Below are positions 1 through 6,924 of a DNA stretch of 7,050 nt, piece by piece; the first letter of the stretch is position 1; each line of letters begins with the position of its first letter. The notes below the pieces were generated by a model. The model was not told the origin of the DNA, did no database searches, and saw only the letters and a program-made list of their open reading frames with translations. The translations under genes were made by a program, and so were the position numbers. The DNA is from Comamonadaceae bacterium (GTDB lineage: Bacteria; Pseudomonadota; Gammaproteobacteria; Burkholderiales; Burkholderiaceae_C): the NCBI GenBank assembly GCA_013298415.1, contig JAAFHN010000134.1, positions 1 through 7,050 on the forward strand. The letters run 5' to 3'.

Positions 1-3000
1 CTTGATGGTTCGCGTAAGCGTGGCATTGCTTTGCACGCTGGTCTCAGCTCTTCCGTAGGCGGTGGCTGAGGCTGCGGCAAAGGGCTGGCCTTCGCCTTGG
101 TGGATCACGGCCACCTGAGCGGGCACGCCCGAGCCGAGCGTGGGCACGCGGAAGCTGCGGCTCTCGCCCTTGGGAGACTTTGCCCAATCCAGCACCCAGG
201 TTTGGGTGCCCACGGCAACTGCTGTGACGCCGCTCACGCTGGCTTGCGCTTTGGCGGCACGCTTGTCGAGCCACAGCGCGCCCCACACATTGGCTTGCGT
301 GTCCCACCAATGGCCTCGGCCTTGCTGGCTGCGCACTGCGCCTCTGGCAGCCGATTCCGCCAAATCGCCAAGCGCTGGCACGTCGAGGGCCAAACTCGCC
401 AAGCGCACTTGGGCGAGCGGGTCGCTGTGCATGTAGTACCAGCTTTGCGAATCAGGCCTGAGGCGCAGGGCCGCAGCGCCCTCGCCAACGCTTGCGATGC
501 GGCCACGCAGCTCGGCGATGGCAGTGGTTTGCAGCGCAGCGCGGTCGCTCCAGGCTTGCGTGTTGCCGCTGTGCAGCAGCTCAAGCCAAGCGAGCAGGCT
601 GTGGTGCGAGAGCTTGGGCAAATCGGCATTGCTCACGCGCAGCGGCTCAGCCCACTCGCGTGGAATGGCTTGGTAGCGGGCGATCGCCGCAAGTGCTGAA
701 AGCGACGTGTCTGTGACGTAGAAATCGTCTTTGATGTAGTCGGGCCGCTGCTTGATCTTGCCCTGCACGTAGCCGATCAAGCCGCGCAGCATGCGCGCCT
801 CGGCATCGCTGGGCAGCTTGAATTTCGCCTCGTGTGAGGCGGCCAGTACATAGGCCGTGAGCGGTGCGTAGCCTCCGGCATCGCCGTAAAACACGCCGGG
901 GTAGTAATCCACCAAGCCGCTCGGGCGGATGTATTGGTCGATCGTGCCTGCAATGCGCTCCCACAGCTCGGTGCTTTTCAGGCTGATGGCTTTGCTGGTG
1001 CGCTGCTCCAGGCAGGCAAACGGGTACTCGGCCATGTACTTGCGCACGCCGCTCGCATCCATCGCAAAGCCGGGCGACAAGCTCACCAGCACCTCGCCCT
1101 TGCCATTCACAGCGCCTGCGGGGCTGGCCGCGCTCAGCACCACGGGCGCATCGCGCTTGGCAATCGTCTGCGCGCCCAGGCCAAAGCGCAGGGCCGAAAG
1201 CGGCGTTTGCACTTCTTGCGACACGATCAGCGCATCGCTTCTGCCGCCTGCTTCGGTGGCATCCACGCGCCAGGCCATGCGCTCTGCATCGGTTGCCACG
1301 CGCATCGGCCAGCCGATGGTTTTGGCTTCGTTGCCGTTGAGGCGCACGGTCTGCGCGGGCAGGCTGAGCGTTTGCGTGCCAAAGCTGCCCGTGGCGGTGG
1401 TGGCAGCTTGCGCACTGATTTGCATGGGCTGCTGTGTGGCATTGCGCAGCACAAAGCTTGCGGTGTAAGCATCGCCTTCGCGGATCGTGAGCGGCAAGCT
1501 GCTGCGCACTTGCAAATCTTTGGTGGCCACAAAGCTGGCTTCGCCCACGCCCCATTGCTCCACGCCCGCGCTCGCCACTGCCACCACGCGAAAGCGCGTC
1601 AAGCTGTCGTTCACCTTGATTTCGGCACTCGCTTTGCCATTGGCATCCAGCTTCACCGATGCGCGCCAGATCAAGAGCGTGTCAAACAGCTCGCGCGCAG
1701 CACTGCGCCCGCCGCCTCCGCCTGCGGGCATGGCTTTGCGGCCATAGTGGCGCTTGCCAATCACCTGCATGGCGGCACTCGCCGTTTCAAACCCGTACGC
1801 GCGCTTGGCCAGCATGGTTTTGAGGACATCCCAAGTGCCATTGGGATACAGCTCCAAAAGCGCTTCGTCAATCGCAAAAAGCGCCACTTCTTGGTCGCCT
1901 CTGAAGGGCAGCGATGCATGCGGGATCGCTTCGATTTCCACGCGCGCTGTTTCTCGCGATTGGTAGCTGGTTTTGTCGGTTTTGAGCTTCACGTTGAGGG
2001 TGTGGCGCGGGCCTTGCACATCAAGCTGCAAGAGGCCGAGCTTGAAGGCGGGCCGCGCCAAATCCACGAGTGCCGTGGGAGCAGGCTCAGCCACCCGGCC
2101 GCGCACCGCGAGCACGTTCACAAACACATTCGGCGCATATTGCGGCTTGATCGGCAGCTCAATCGTGGGATTGCTGCCCGAAATCGGAAACGACAAGGTA
2201 TCCACCACACCGCCCGCACGCAGCACGCTCACCAGCGCGGTGGCCTCTCGGAAGGGGCTGCGCACTTGGATCTTGGCCACATCGCCGGGCGCGTAGGCTT
2301 TCTTTTCGGCCAGCAAATCCATGCGGTCGTGGTCGCTCTGCGTGAACCAAGTTTGCGATCCCGCATACACCCACAAGCTCACCACCACCGTGCTTGTGCG
2401 GCCCGCGCTGTCTTTGGCGATGGCGCGCAGCTTGAATTGGCCCGAATGCACTTCTTCGCCATCGTCGGCCTTGGCGGGCGGCGTGAAGTTGCAATTCACC
2501 ACGCCTTGCGCATCGCTTCTGCCTGCGCAGATGGGCTTGAAGGCATCGTTGCGCTCTTTGGTTTGGTAGCTGTAGAAGCCGCCCACGGTTTTTGCGCGGT
2601 AGCTGCTGTAGCCCTGGTAAGCGCCCAGGGCGTTGATTTGCACATTGGCCTCGGGCTGGCCGCGCGTGTTCAGCACTTTGAACATCACTTTGCGCTGCGC
2701 ACCGCCATCGCTCCACCAATCGGCTTTTGCGCCCACGATCACCGAGGCGGGCCACACGGGCGTGCGGCTCTGCGCGCGGTAGGTTTCGCCATTCGGGTCG
2801 CGGTATTCCATGTCGGTGATGAGGGTGCGTGGCCCGGCAATGCCGCGCTGCACTCGGGCGCTCACCCGGGCGAAGCCTTGCGCATCAAGAGCCAGTTCTG
2901 CGTCTTGCGTGGCCGCCTCGTTGCCCAAGGTTTTTGGTTGTGCGCTTTGCAGGGCTTCGGCATCTTCTTGGGTTTCGCGATCCCAGCGGCTGCCAGAGCC

Positions 3001-5253
3001 AAACCAGTAGTCGCCATGTTCTTTGAAGCGCGGCGTGAAGCTCAAGAGCCGCTGCGCCACTTTCACTTTTTCACCCGCTGCGGGGCCACCGCTCAAATAG
3101 CCCAGGCGCAAGTTGGTGGTGATGGTGTTGCCTGCCACTTGTGTTTCCTGCGGGCCGGTCACCTCCGCTTTGAGGCTGGGCAGGCGGAAATCTTCCACGC
3201 GGTATTCGCCGCGCTGGTCGCCCACCATCAGGTCGTAAGCCCCGCGCTTGGCACCCACCGGGATGCGGTAGCTGAGGGCGCCATTGCCCCGCGCATCCCA
3301 TACGATGGTGGTCTCCACCTTGTCGCCGCTGCCCTGGTGAACGAGTGCGGCGCGCTGCGGCATATCGGCCCTGCGCGGCGCAGCAAGCTGGCCTTTGCTG
3401 TCGATGCTGCGGGCGTAGAGCTTGGCAAAAAGCGTTTCGCCCGCGCGCAGCAAATTGCGGGGCAGCACCACATGCACGAGCCGCGTGCCAGCATCGCCAG
3501 GGTTGCCCCAGCCAAACGCGCCGTACTCGTCATCGCTGTTGAAGCGCCAGGACTCGATGCCTTGCTGCCAATCGCTGCGCACAAAGCCAATGTCGTCGGC
3601 TTGCTTGGCAAAGGCATACGTAGGGCAGCCCCAGCGCTCGGGCTTGTTGCGAAAGTCGATTTGCGCGAAACCTTTTGAGTCCGTTTTTGCGTCGGTTTTT
3701 GGCCCCAAGCGTTTGCCGTTGCAATCAAAAAGGCTCACGTCGGCGCTCGTCAGCGGCTTGCCTGTGGAAAGCTGCGTGGCCCAAATGGCGGCGCTGCGCT
3801 CGCTCAAGTGCAGATGCACGGCGATGTCGGTCACAAGCGCTGCGGATCGCACATACATCGCTTTATTGCCATCCAGCAGCTCCCTGCCGAGTTGCAGGCT
3901 CTCGGCTTCCAGCACGTGAAAACCAGGCTCTTTGAGCGGAATGCCCACCACTTCAAAGGCATTCGGCTCCAGTGTGCGCGGCAGATCCATGGCCTGCACG
4001 CCACTCAAGTTGCGCAGCCAAGAAATGCCGCGTGTTTCGGTGCTGATGCGGCGCTGGCGCTGCGTGCTGTCGCTTGCTGCTTGGGAAAAGGGCGCGAAGG
4101 GGAATCGGAGTTTTGCAACCGTTGCCGTGCCGCGCCGATTGCTGCGCACATTGGATTCGTCCGGTTCGCCGTCGCCTTCGTCGCCAAAATCTTGCTGATA
4201 CTCGTTGCGAAAACCGCCTGCGTCGTCGGCCCTCACGATGCGTTGCGAGGTGGCAAAGGCTTCGATGATCCCGGCTTCGTCGCGCACGCGCAAGGTGCGC
4301 AGCCGCACGTTGCGGTTGGCCGCGGTGGTGGCGGTGGTCGCGCCAATCGAGCTTTCCACTGAGCGCACCGTGATCGGCGCCAAGCCCACTTGCCGCTCAA
4401 CAATGCCAAAGCTCGAGGGGAATTTCACAAGCGCCGGATACGCACCGATGCGCACGATGCGCGCTTGCTGGCTGCGCGCGCTGGCGAGCAGATCGCGGCC
4501 TGATCGGTCGCGCAACTGCGGGCCAAACACGAGCGTGGCCGTGCTTTCGGCGGGCAGATTCGCAAAGCTCAAGTAGTTTGGGCTTGCGCCTTGGGAGAAA
4601 GTGTCTTCTTTTTGCTGGGGCGCGTAGAGCTTGCCTTTTGCATCGCGCAGGCGCACGGCCAGCAAGTCAGCGGGCTGCACTTCGTTCAAAAACTGCAACT
4701 CCACAGGCAGGAAGGGATTGCAGCCTGCAGACGGGTTGCTGCGCACACACTGCACCATCATCGGCCACACGCTGGCCGCGCGAAAAATGAAGCGCTGGCC
4801 ATCCCAGTAGTCGCGCTCGCTGCTGCCTTCGGCGGGCGGCTTGGGGTTGAGCCATCGCACTGTGATTTGCGCGCCGTCTGGGAAAGTGGTTAAGCAGCGC
4901 ACCAGCACCCAGGGCTTGGCCGCGTTTTCGCTGATGTCTTTGATGCCAAAGGCTTTCAGCGCGTTTTCACGCCGCGTGCCTGTGATGATTTCAACCGGCA
5001 CCGAAGAGCGCAAGCCCCACACATCGCAAGCCGCCTTGGCCTGCGCCATGTTGCGCATGGGCTCCGAGAGTTGCAGCGCAAAGGGCACGCCGTCTGGCAG
5101 CGGCGTGTCTTCTTTCGGGAAGAAATCCAGCACCCTTGGCTGCGCATCCGCAGGCACAGCGCGGGTTTGGGCCGCTGCTGGGGCCAGCAGCGCAAGCGCC
5201 AGTGTGAACGCCGCACAGGCAAGCGCGGCAAAGCTTCGAATCGCATGGGTCAT
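1..5253 (-). CDS. Secreted bacterial alpha-2-macroglobulin with thioester, 3' end beyond window
   Basis: A periplasmic protease-trapping protein of the alpha-2-macroglobulin family (E. coli YfhM-like): a protease cuts a bait segment, the protein collapses, and a thioester bonds to the target. The minus-strand frame is open for 1751 codons without a stop and leaves the window at the left. ATG at 5253 has GGAGG five bases upstream; an in-frame ATG at 5265 has no properly spaced site. Residues 1-28 form a signal peptide (Arg6, hydrophobic 8-24, cleavage after AAA28); no lipobox, unlike lipoprotein YfhM. Visible in order: N-terminal domains with Cys pairs, an acidic loop (355-366), a macroglobulin domain around 464-515, MG2/A2M_N around 592-690 (LLRAGET), bait-region domain from about 972 (PFREATALV), Gly-rich candidate bait 1163-1187, A2M domain from about 1189 (NDSLTRFRVVAVAS), thioester C1414-L-E-Q1417, helical TED to about 1670 (GHWWDTQANVWGALW), and the start of a terminal beta domain. 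Perhaps 200 residues are missing (inferred from relatives). In related genomes pbpC is a common neighbour; here that is outside the window. Confidence 0.94.
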   Translation of the reverse strand, partial: MTHAIRSFAALACAAFTLALALLAPAAAQTRAVPADAQPRVLDFFPKEDTPLPDGVPFALQLSEPMRNMAQAKAACDVWGLRSSVPVEIITGTRRENALKAFGIKDISENAAKPWVLVRCLTTFPDGAQITVRWLNPKPPAEGSSERDYWDGQRFIFRAASVWPMMVQCVRSNPSAGCNPFLPVELQFLNEVQPADLLAVRLRDAKGKLYAPQQKEDTFSQGASPNYLSFANLPAESTATLVFGPQLRDRSGRDLLASARSQQARIVRIGAYPALVKFPSSFGIVERQVGLAPITVRSVESSIGATTATTAANRNVRLRTLRVRDEAGIIEAFATSQRIVRADDAGGFRNEYQQDFGDEGDGEPDESNVRSNRRGTATVAKLRFPFAPFSQAASDSTQRQRRISTETRGISWLRNLSGVQAMDLPRTLEPNAFEVVGIPLKEPGFHVLEAESLQLGRELLDGNKAMYVRSAALVTDIAVHLHLSERSAAIWATQLSTGKPLTSADVSLFDCNGKRLGPKTDAKTDSKGFAQIDFRNKPERWGCPTYAFAKQADDIGFVRSDWQQGIESWRFNSDDEYGAFGWGNPGDAGTRLVHVVLPRNLLRAGETLFAKLYARSIDSKGQLAAPRRADMPQRAALVHQGSGDKVETTIVWDARGNGALSYRIPVGAKRGAYDLMVGDQRGEYRVEDFRLPSLKAEVTGPQETQVAGNTITTNLRLGYLSGGPAAGEKVKVAQRLLSFTPRFKEHGDYWFGSGSRWDRETQEDAEALQSAQPKTLGNEAATQDAELALDAQGFARVSARVQRGIAGPRTLITDMEYRDPNGETYRAQSRTPVWPASVIVGAKADWWSDGGAQRKVMFKVLNTRGQPEANVQINALGAYQGYSSYRAKTVGGFYSYQTKERNDAFKPICAGRSDAQGVVNCNFTPPAKADDGEEVHSGQFKLRAIAKDSAGRTSTVVVSLWVYAGSQTWFTQSDHDRMDLLAEKKAYAPGDVAKIQVRSPFREATALVSVLRAGGVVDTLSFPISGSNPTIELPIKPQYAPNVFVNVLAVRGRVAEPAPTALVDLARPAFKLGLLQLDVQGPRHTLNVKLKTDKTSYQSRETARVEIEAIPHASLPFRGDQEVALFAIDEALLELYPNGTWDVLKTMLAKRAYGFETASAAMQVIGKRHYGRKAMPAGGGGGRSAARELFDTLLIWRASVKLDANGKASAEIKVNDSLTRFRVVAVASAGVEQWGVGEASFVATKDLQVRSSLPLTIREGDAYTASFVLRNATQQPMQISAQAATTATGSFGTQTLSLPAQTVRLNGNEAKTIGWPMRVATDAERMAWRVDATEAGGRSDALIVSQEVQTPLSALRFGLGAQTIAKRDAPVVLSAASPAGAVNGKGEVLVSLSPGFAMDASGVRKYMAEYPFACLEQRTSKAISLKSTELWERIAGTIDQYIRPSGLVDYYPGVFYGDAGGYAPLTAYVLAASHEAKFKLPSDAEARMLRGLIGYVQGKIKQRPDYIKDDFYVTDTSLSALAAIARYQAIPREWAEPLRVSNADLPKLSHHSLLAWLELLHSGNTQAWSDRAALQTTAIAELRGRIASVGEGAAALRLRPDSQSWYYMHSDPLAQVRLASLALDVPALGDLAESAARGAVRSQQGRGHWWDTQANVWGALWLDKRAAKAQASVSGVTAVAVGTQTWVLDWAKSPKGESRSFRVPTLGSGVPAQVAVIHQGEGQPFAAASATAYGRAETSVQSNATLTRTIK
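1003..1014 (-). other. Thioester motif CLEQ of the macroglobulin
   Basis: On the minus strand these 12 bases read TGC CTG GAG CAG, Cys1414-Leu-Glu-Gln1417, in the context YPFACLEQRTSKA. In this family the Cys and Gln side chains form the internal thioester that is attacked by a lysine or hydroxyl of the trapped target. Both key residues are present, so this copy should be of the thioester-active type rather than the thioester-less YfaS type. Confidence 0.93.
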
Positions 5254-5258
5254 GAAAA

Positions 5259-5263
5259 CCTCC
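5259..5263 (-). promoter_or_regulatory. Shine-Dalgarno of the macroglobulin gene
   Basis: The minus strand reads GGAGG, five bases before the ATG at 5253. This decides the start: the in-frame ATG four codons upstream (5265) directly abuts its nearest AGGAG, which leaves no spacing. The site lies in one arm of a small inverted repeat (5259-5275). Confidence 0.75.
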
Positions 5264-5275
5264 ATCTCCTGGAGG
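5259..5275 (-). promoter_or_regulatory. Small hairpin covering the macroglobulin Shine-Dalgarno
   Basis: In the mRNA, CCUCC (5275-5271) can pair with the Shine-Dalgarno GGAGG (5263-5259) across a 7-base loop, a perfect 5-bp stem. This could hide the ribosome binding site and lower or condition translation. The pairing is seen directly; a regulatory role is inference, and such a short stem may be chance. Confidence 0.35.
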
Positions 5276-5578
5276 AATCATCGCCCAAACTCGCGCGACC
5301 ACGCGAGCAAGATTGCGTTCAAAATCCATTCATGGCGGTATTCTTCGGGTCTTTTTGTTCTTCTGTCCATGTGTTTGTTGTATACATTGCTACAAAAAGC
5401 ATAGTACTCACTCCAAACAATTTTGTCGCTGCTCCCCCAAGCCTACTCAATCACTCGGTAGCATGAAGCCATTGCGCGGCCAGTCCCATGAACATCGAAG
5501 AACATCTCTTTGCGCAAACGCTTCACCGGCAGTGCTCGCCTGGATATCGAGATCCGCAAGAAGCGAGAGGCCCTGGCC
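5276..5578. promoter_or_regulatory. Divergent intergenic region, no confident gene
   Basis: This gap separates the leftward macroglobulin gene from the rightward nuclease gene and must hold promoters for both unless transcription enters from elsewhere. The part 5335-5440 is clearly richer in A/T than the coding flanks. It contains the palindrome TGTATACA (5379-5386) inside a larger TTGTA-N8-TACAA inverted repeat (5378-5395). A weak plus-strand pair, TTGTTC (5355-5360) and TATACA (5381-5386), has a 20-base spacer, so no promoter can be called firmly. From about 5492 to 5578 the frame of the nuclease gene is open upstream of its ATG and has GC-rich third positions, so it may be a TTG-started extension (TTG at 5510) or a relic. 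Confidence 0.4.
5290..5307. repeat. Perfect 6-bp inverted repeat in the intergenic region
   Basis: CTCGCG, a 6-base spacer and CGCGAG form a perfect inverted repeat about 40 bases upstream of the macroglobulin start. It could be an operator or a leader hairpin in its mRNA. Its GC content contrasts with the AT-rich stretch further upstream. Function unknown. Confidence 0.4.
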
Positions 5579-6613
5579 ATGCCCTCTAAGCGAAGCGTAA
5601 TCAAGCCCGCAGCACCGAGTGAGGTGGGCGAGATCGGCGGTCCCGCCCCCAGCTTTGCCGCCCTCGTGTCCAGCATCGGCGAGGTGCACCAGCTGTGCGC
5701 TGTTCAAGCGACCCGCGCGGTCAACATCAGCCTGAGTTTGCGCAACTGGCTCATTGGCGCGCACATCCATCACTACGAGCTGCAAGGCGCGGATCGCGCC
5801 ACTTATGGAGAGAAGCTGCTGCACAACCTGGCCGAGCAGCTCAGCAAAGCCAAAGTCAGCAACTGTGATCGGCGTCAGCTCTACCGCTACCTGCGCTTTT
5901 ATCGGCTGTACCCACAGATTGAGGGGACGCTGTCCCCTCAATTCGCGCAGCTCCAGCCTCCGCTGGCCACCCGGCGCTCGAAAGTGGGAACAGCGCCCCC
6001 ACTTTTGGAAAACAGCAGCGAAGCTTTGCAACTGCTCACACGCCTGTCGTACAGCCACGTTGAAGAGTTGGTGAACCTGGATGACCCGCTGCAACGCGTC
6101 TTCTACGAAGCAGAAGCCTTGCGCAGCAACTGGTCGGTGCGAGAACTGAAACGGCAAATCAGCAGTCTCTACTATGAGCGCAACAGCCTATCCACCAACA
6201 AGGCGACCATCGCTGGATTGGCCCATGCCAAGGCCGAGCAGCTCAGCCCACAGCAACTCATCCGCGACCCGTACGTCTTTGAGTTTCTGGGCTTGAAGCC
6301 CCAAGAAGCCGTGACCGAAGGCCACCTGGAAGACGCGCTGCTCGACAAGCTGCAAGCATTCTTGCTGGAGCTTGGACACGGCTTTTGCTTTGAAGCAAGG
6401 CAAAAGCGCTTGCTGATCGGCGGCGAACACTTCTTTGTGGATCTGGTTTTTTACCACCGCGTGTTGAAATGCCATGTGCTGATTGAGCTGAAAAACGATG
6501 CCTTCAAGCACGAAAACCTGGGCCAACTCAACGCTTATTCCATTTCTAAATCATTCCTGTCGTTGTTGCGTCGCCTTGTCGTGCCTCAGCACTGCCTGCG
6601 ACTCCGCGCCTAG
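5579..6613 (+). CDS. DUF1016/YhcG-family PD-(D/E)xK nuclease, truncated by an insertion
   Basis: A predicted DNA nuclease of the DUF1016 (YhcG) family; substrate and partners are not firmly known, and relatives often sit in accessory or defence-type loci. The N-terminal helical domain covers roughly residues 25-200 (ATRAVNISLSLRNWLIG; LSYSHVEELVNLDDPLQRVFYEAEAL; NWSVRELKRQISS). The C-terminal nuclease domain starts near 230 (RDPYVFEFLGLK; FCFEARQKRLLI). The catalytic set is visible: Asp288 in FVDLVFYH, Glu303 and Lys305 in IELK, Gln316 in GQLNAY. After Tyr320 the sequence stops resembling the family: a 102-bp insert adds 24 codons and a TAG, giving 344 residues where the restored gene would encode 392. 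ATG 5579 follows GAGAGG at 8-base spacing; TTG at 5510 would add 23 residues. The core motifs survive, but the loss of the last strands and helix probably destabilises the domain. Two palindromes lie in the linker at 5918-6005. Confidence 0.9.
   Translation: MPSKRSVIKPAAPSEVGEIGGPAPSFAALVSSIGEVHQLCAVQATRAVNISLSLRNWLIGAHIHHYELQGADRATYGEKLLHNLAEQLSKAKVSNCDRRQLYRYLRFYRLYPQIEGTLSPQFAQLQPPLATRRSKVGTAPPLLENSSEALQLLTRLSYSHVEELVNLDDPLQRVFYEAEALRSNWSVRELKRQISSLYYERNSLSTNKATIAGLAHAKAEQLSPQQLIRDPYVFEFLGLKPQEAVTEGHLEDALLDKLQAFLLELGHGFCFEARQKRLLIGGEHFFVDLVFYHRVLKCHVLIELKNDAFKHENLGQLNAYSISKSFLSLLRRLVVPQHCLRLRA
5918..5942. repeat. 25-bp palindrome in the nuclease coding sequence, copy 1
   Basis: ATTGAGGGGAC, a GCT loop and GTCCCCTCAAT form a perfect 11-bp stem. 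It lies in frame and encodes IEGTLSPQ in the variable linker between the N-terminal helices and the conserved LSYSHVEEL block. It shares its core and length with the palindrome at 5981-6005, which suggests a mobile or dispersed palindromic element rather than chance. Confidence 0.8.
5981..6005. repeat. 25-bp palindrome in the nuclease coding sequence, copy 2 (inverted)
   Basis: AAAGTGGG and CCCACTTT are an 8-bp perfect inverted repeat around a 9-base centre. On the reverse strand the centre reads GGGGGCGCTGTTCCC, close to GGGGACGCTGTCCCC in the copy at 5918-5942: 17 of 25 positions agree by my alignment. Several differences are paired on both arms, so the fold is kept. It encodes KVGTAPPL, again with a Gly-Thr and a Pro. 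Confidence 0.7.
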
Positions 6614-6640
6614 ACAGTAATGATTTGGAAATGGAATTCC
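6537..6640. mobile_element. MITE-like element with 25-bp inverted ends inside the nuclease gene
   Basis: Left arm 6537-6561 and right arm 6613-6637 are inverted repeats matching at 23 of 25 positions (outer end ATTCCATTTC, inner end CTGTC). The centre adds GTCGC/GCGAC and GTGC-CTCA-GCAC (6581-6592), so the whole is an imperfect palindrome centred near 6587, too short to encode a transposase. It sits exactly between the codons for GQLNAY and VSYYKQHEMSEGD, which are normally continuous in this family, so the inserted length is 102 bp (6539-6640). ATTCC occurs at both ends (6537-6541 and 6636-6640) and might be a 5-bp target duplication, but it overlaps the arms and stays ambiguous. I cannot assign the parent insertion-sequence family. 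Confidence 0.82.
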
Positions 6641-6859
6641 GTGAGCTACTACAAGCAGCACGAAATGAGCGAGGGCGATCAGCCACCGATTGGCATCTTG
6701 CTGTGCACGCGCAAAAACACCGAGCTCGTGCAATACGCCTTGGCCGACATGAGCAACCAGCTTTTCGTCTCACGCTACCAGGTGCAGTTGCCCGGCAAGG
6801 CGGCGATGGAGGCGTTTTTGGCGCAAGCGGTCGAAGAGCTCCGAGGCGCAGCCGAGTGA
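6620..6859 (+). pseudogene. Detached C-terminus of the DUF1016 nuclease
   Basis: After the insert, 72 native codons (6641-6856) and a TGA continue the nuclease in the same frame: VSYYKQHEMSEGDQ, then PPIGILLCTRKN, VQYALADM and FVSRYQVQLP, the usual closing strands and helix of the DUF1016 C-terminal domain. The only nearby ATG (6620) lies in the right arm of the insert and adds MIWKWNS; no Shine-Dalgarno precedes it. The ATG is six bases after the TAG that ends the upstream frame, so reinitiation is conceivable. Alone this piece lacks the catalytic residues. Most likely it is the broken 3' part of one former gene. Confidence 0.85.
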
Positions 6860-6868
6860 GTTGCTGAC

Positions 6869-6894
6869 CCTGACGGGGCTCAACGCCTGTCAGG
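6869..6894. terminator. Hairpin between convergent genes
   Basis: CCTGACGGG and CCTGTCAGG can form a 9-bp stem (one G-U pair) with an 8-base loop, flanked by outer arms AGTTGC (6859-6864) and GCAACT (6903-6908). Its place between two converging stops fits a bidirectional terminator. No run of T follows on either strand, so intrinsic termination is uncertain. Confidence 0.4.
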
Positions 6895-6924
6895 CGAGCG
6901 CGGCAACTGACTGAGCGCGAGCGT

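Noticed and set aside
97..699. Plus-strand open frame of 200 codons near the left edge
   Set aside because: It lies over the thioester-domain part of the macroglobulin and shows no recognisable domain; also a shadow frame.
647..1555. Minus-strand open frame of 302 codons in a different frame from the macroglobulin
   Set aside because: It overlaps the A2M and thioester regions out of frame and has low-complexity Arg/His/Cys-rich content without motifs.
934..3678. Plus-strand open frame of 914 codons, antisense to the macroglobulin
   Set aside because: It is a shadow. Its protein is rich in His, Ala and Arg without family motifs, while the minus strand encodes an uninterrupted, well-recognised macroglobulin over the same bases. 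The long antisense frame follows from the GC-rich codon pattern.
5488..5589. Possible 33-codon leader peptide (MNIEEHLF...) overlapping the nuclease start
   Set aside because: No Shine-Dalgarno precedes it, it is short, and its third positions are less biased than those of the overlapping nuclease frame.
5918..5942. Intrinsic terminator within the nuclease gene
   Set aside because: The 11-bp stem is strong, but no T run follows and it lies in the middle of an open frame with a related second copy; a palindromic repeat explains it better.
5447..6157. Minus-strand open frame of 236 codons across the nuclease gene
   Set aside because: It is antisense to conserved DUF1016 motifs, which identify the plus strand as coding.
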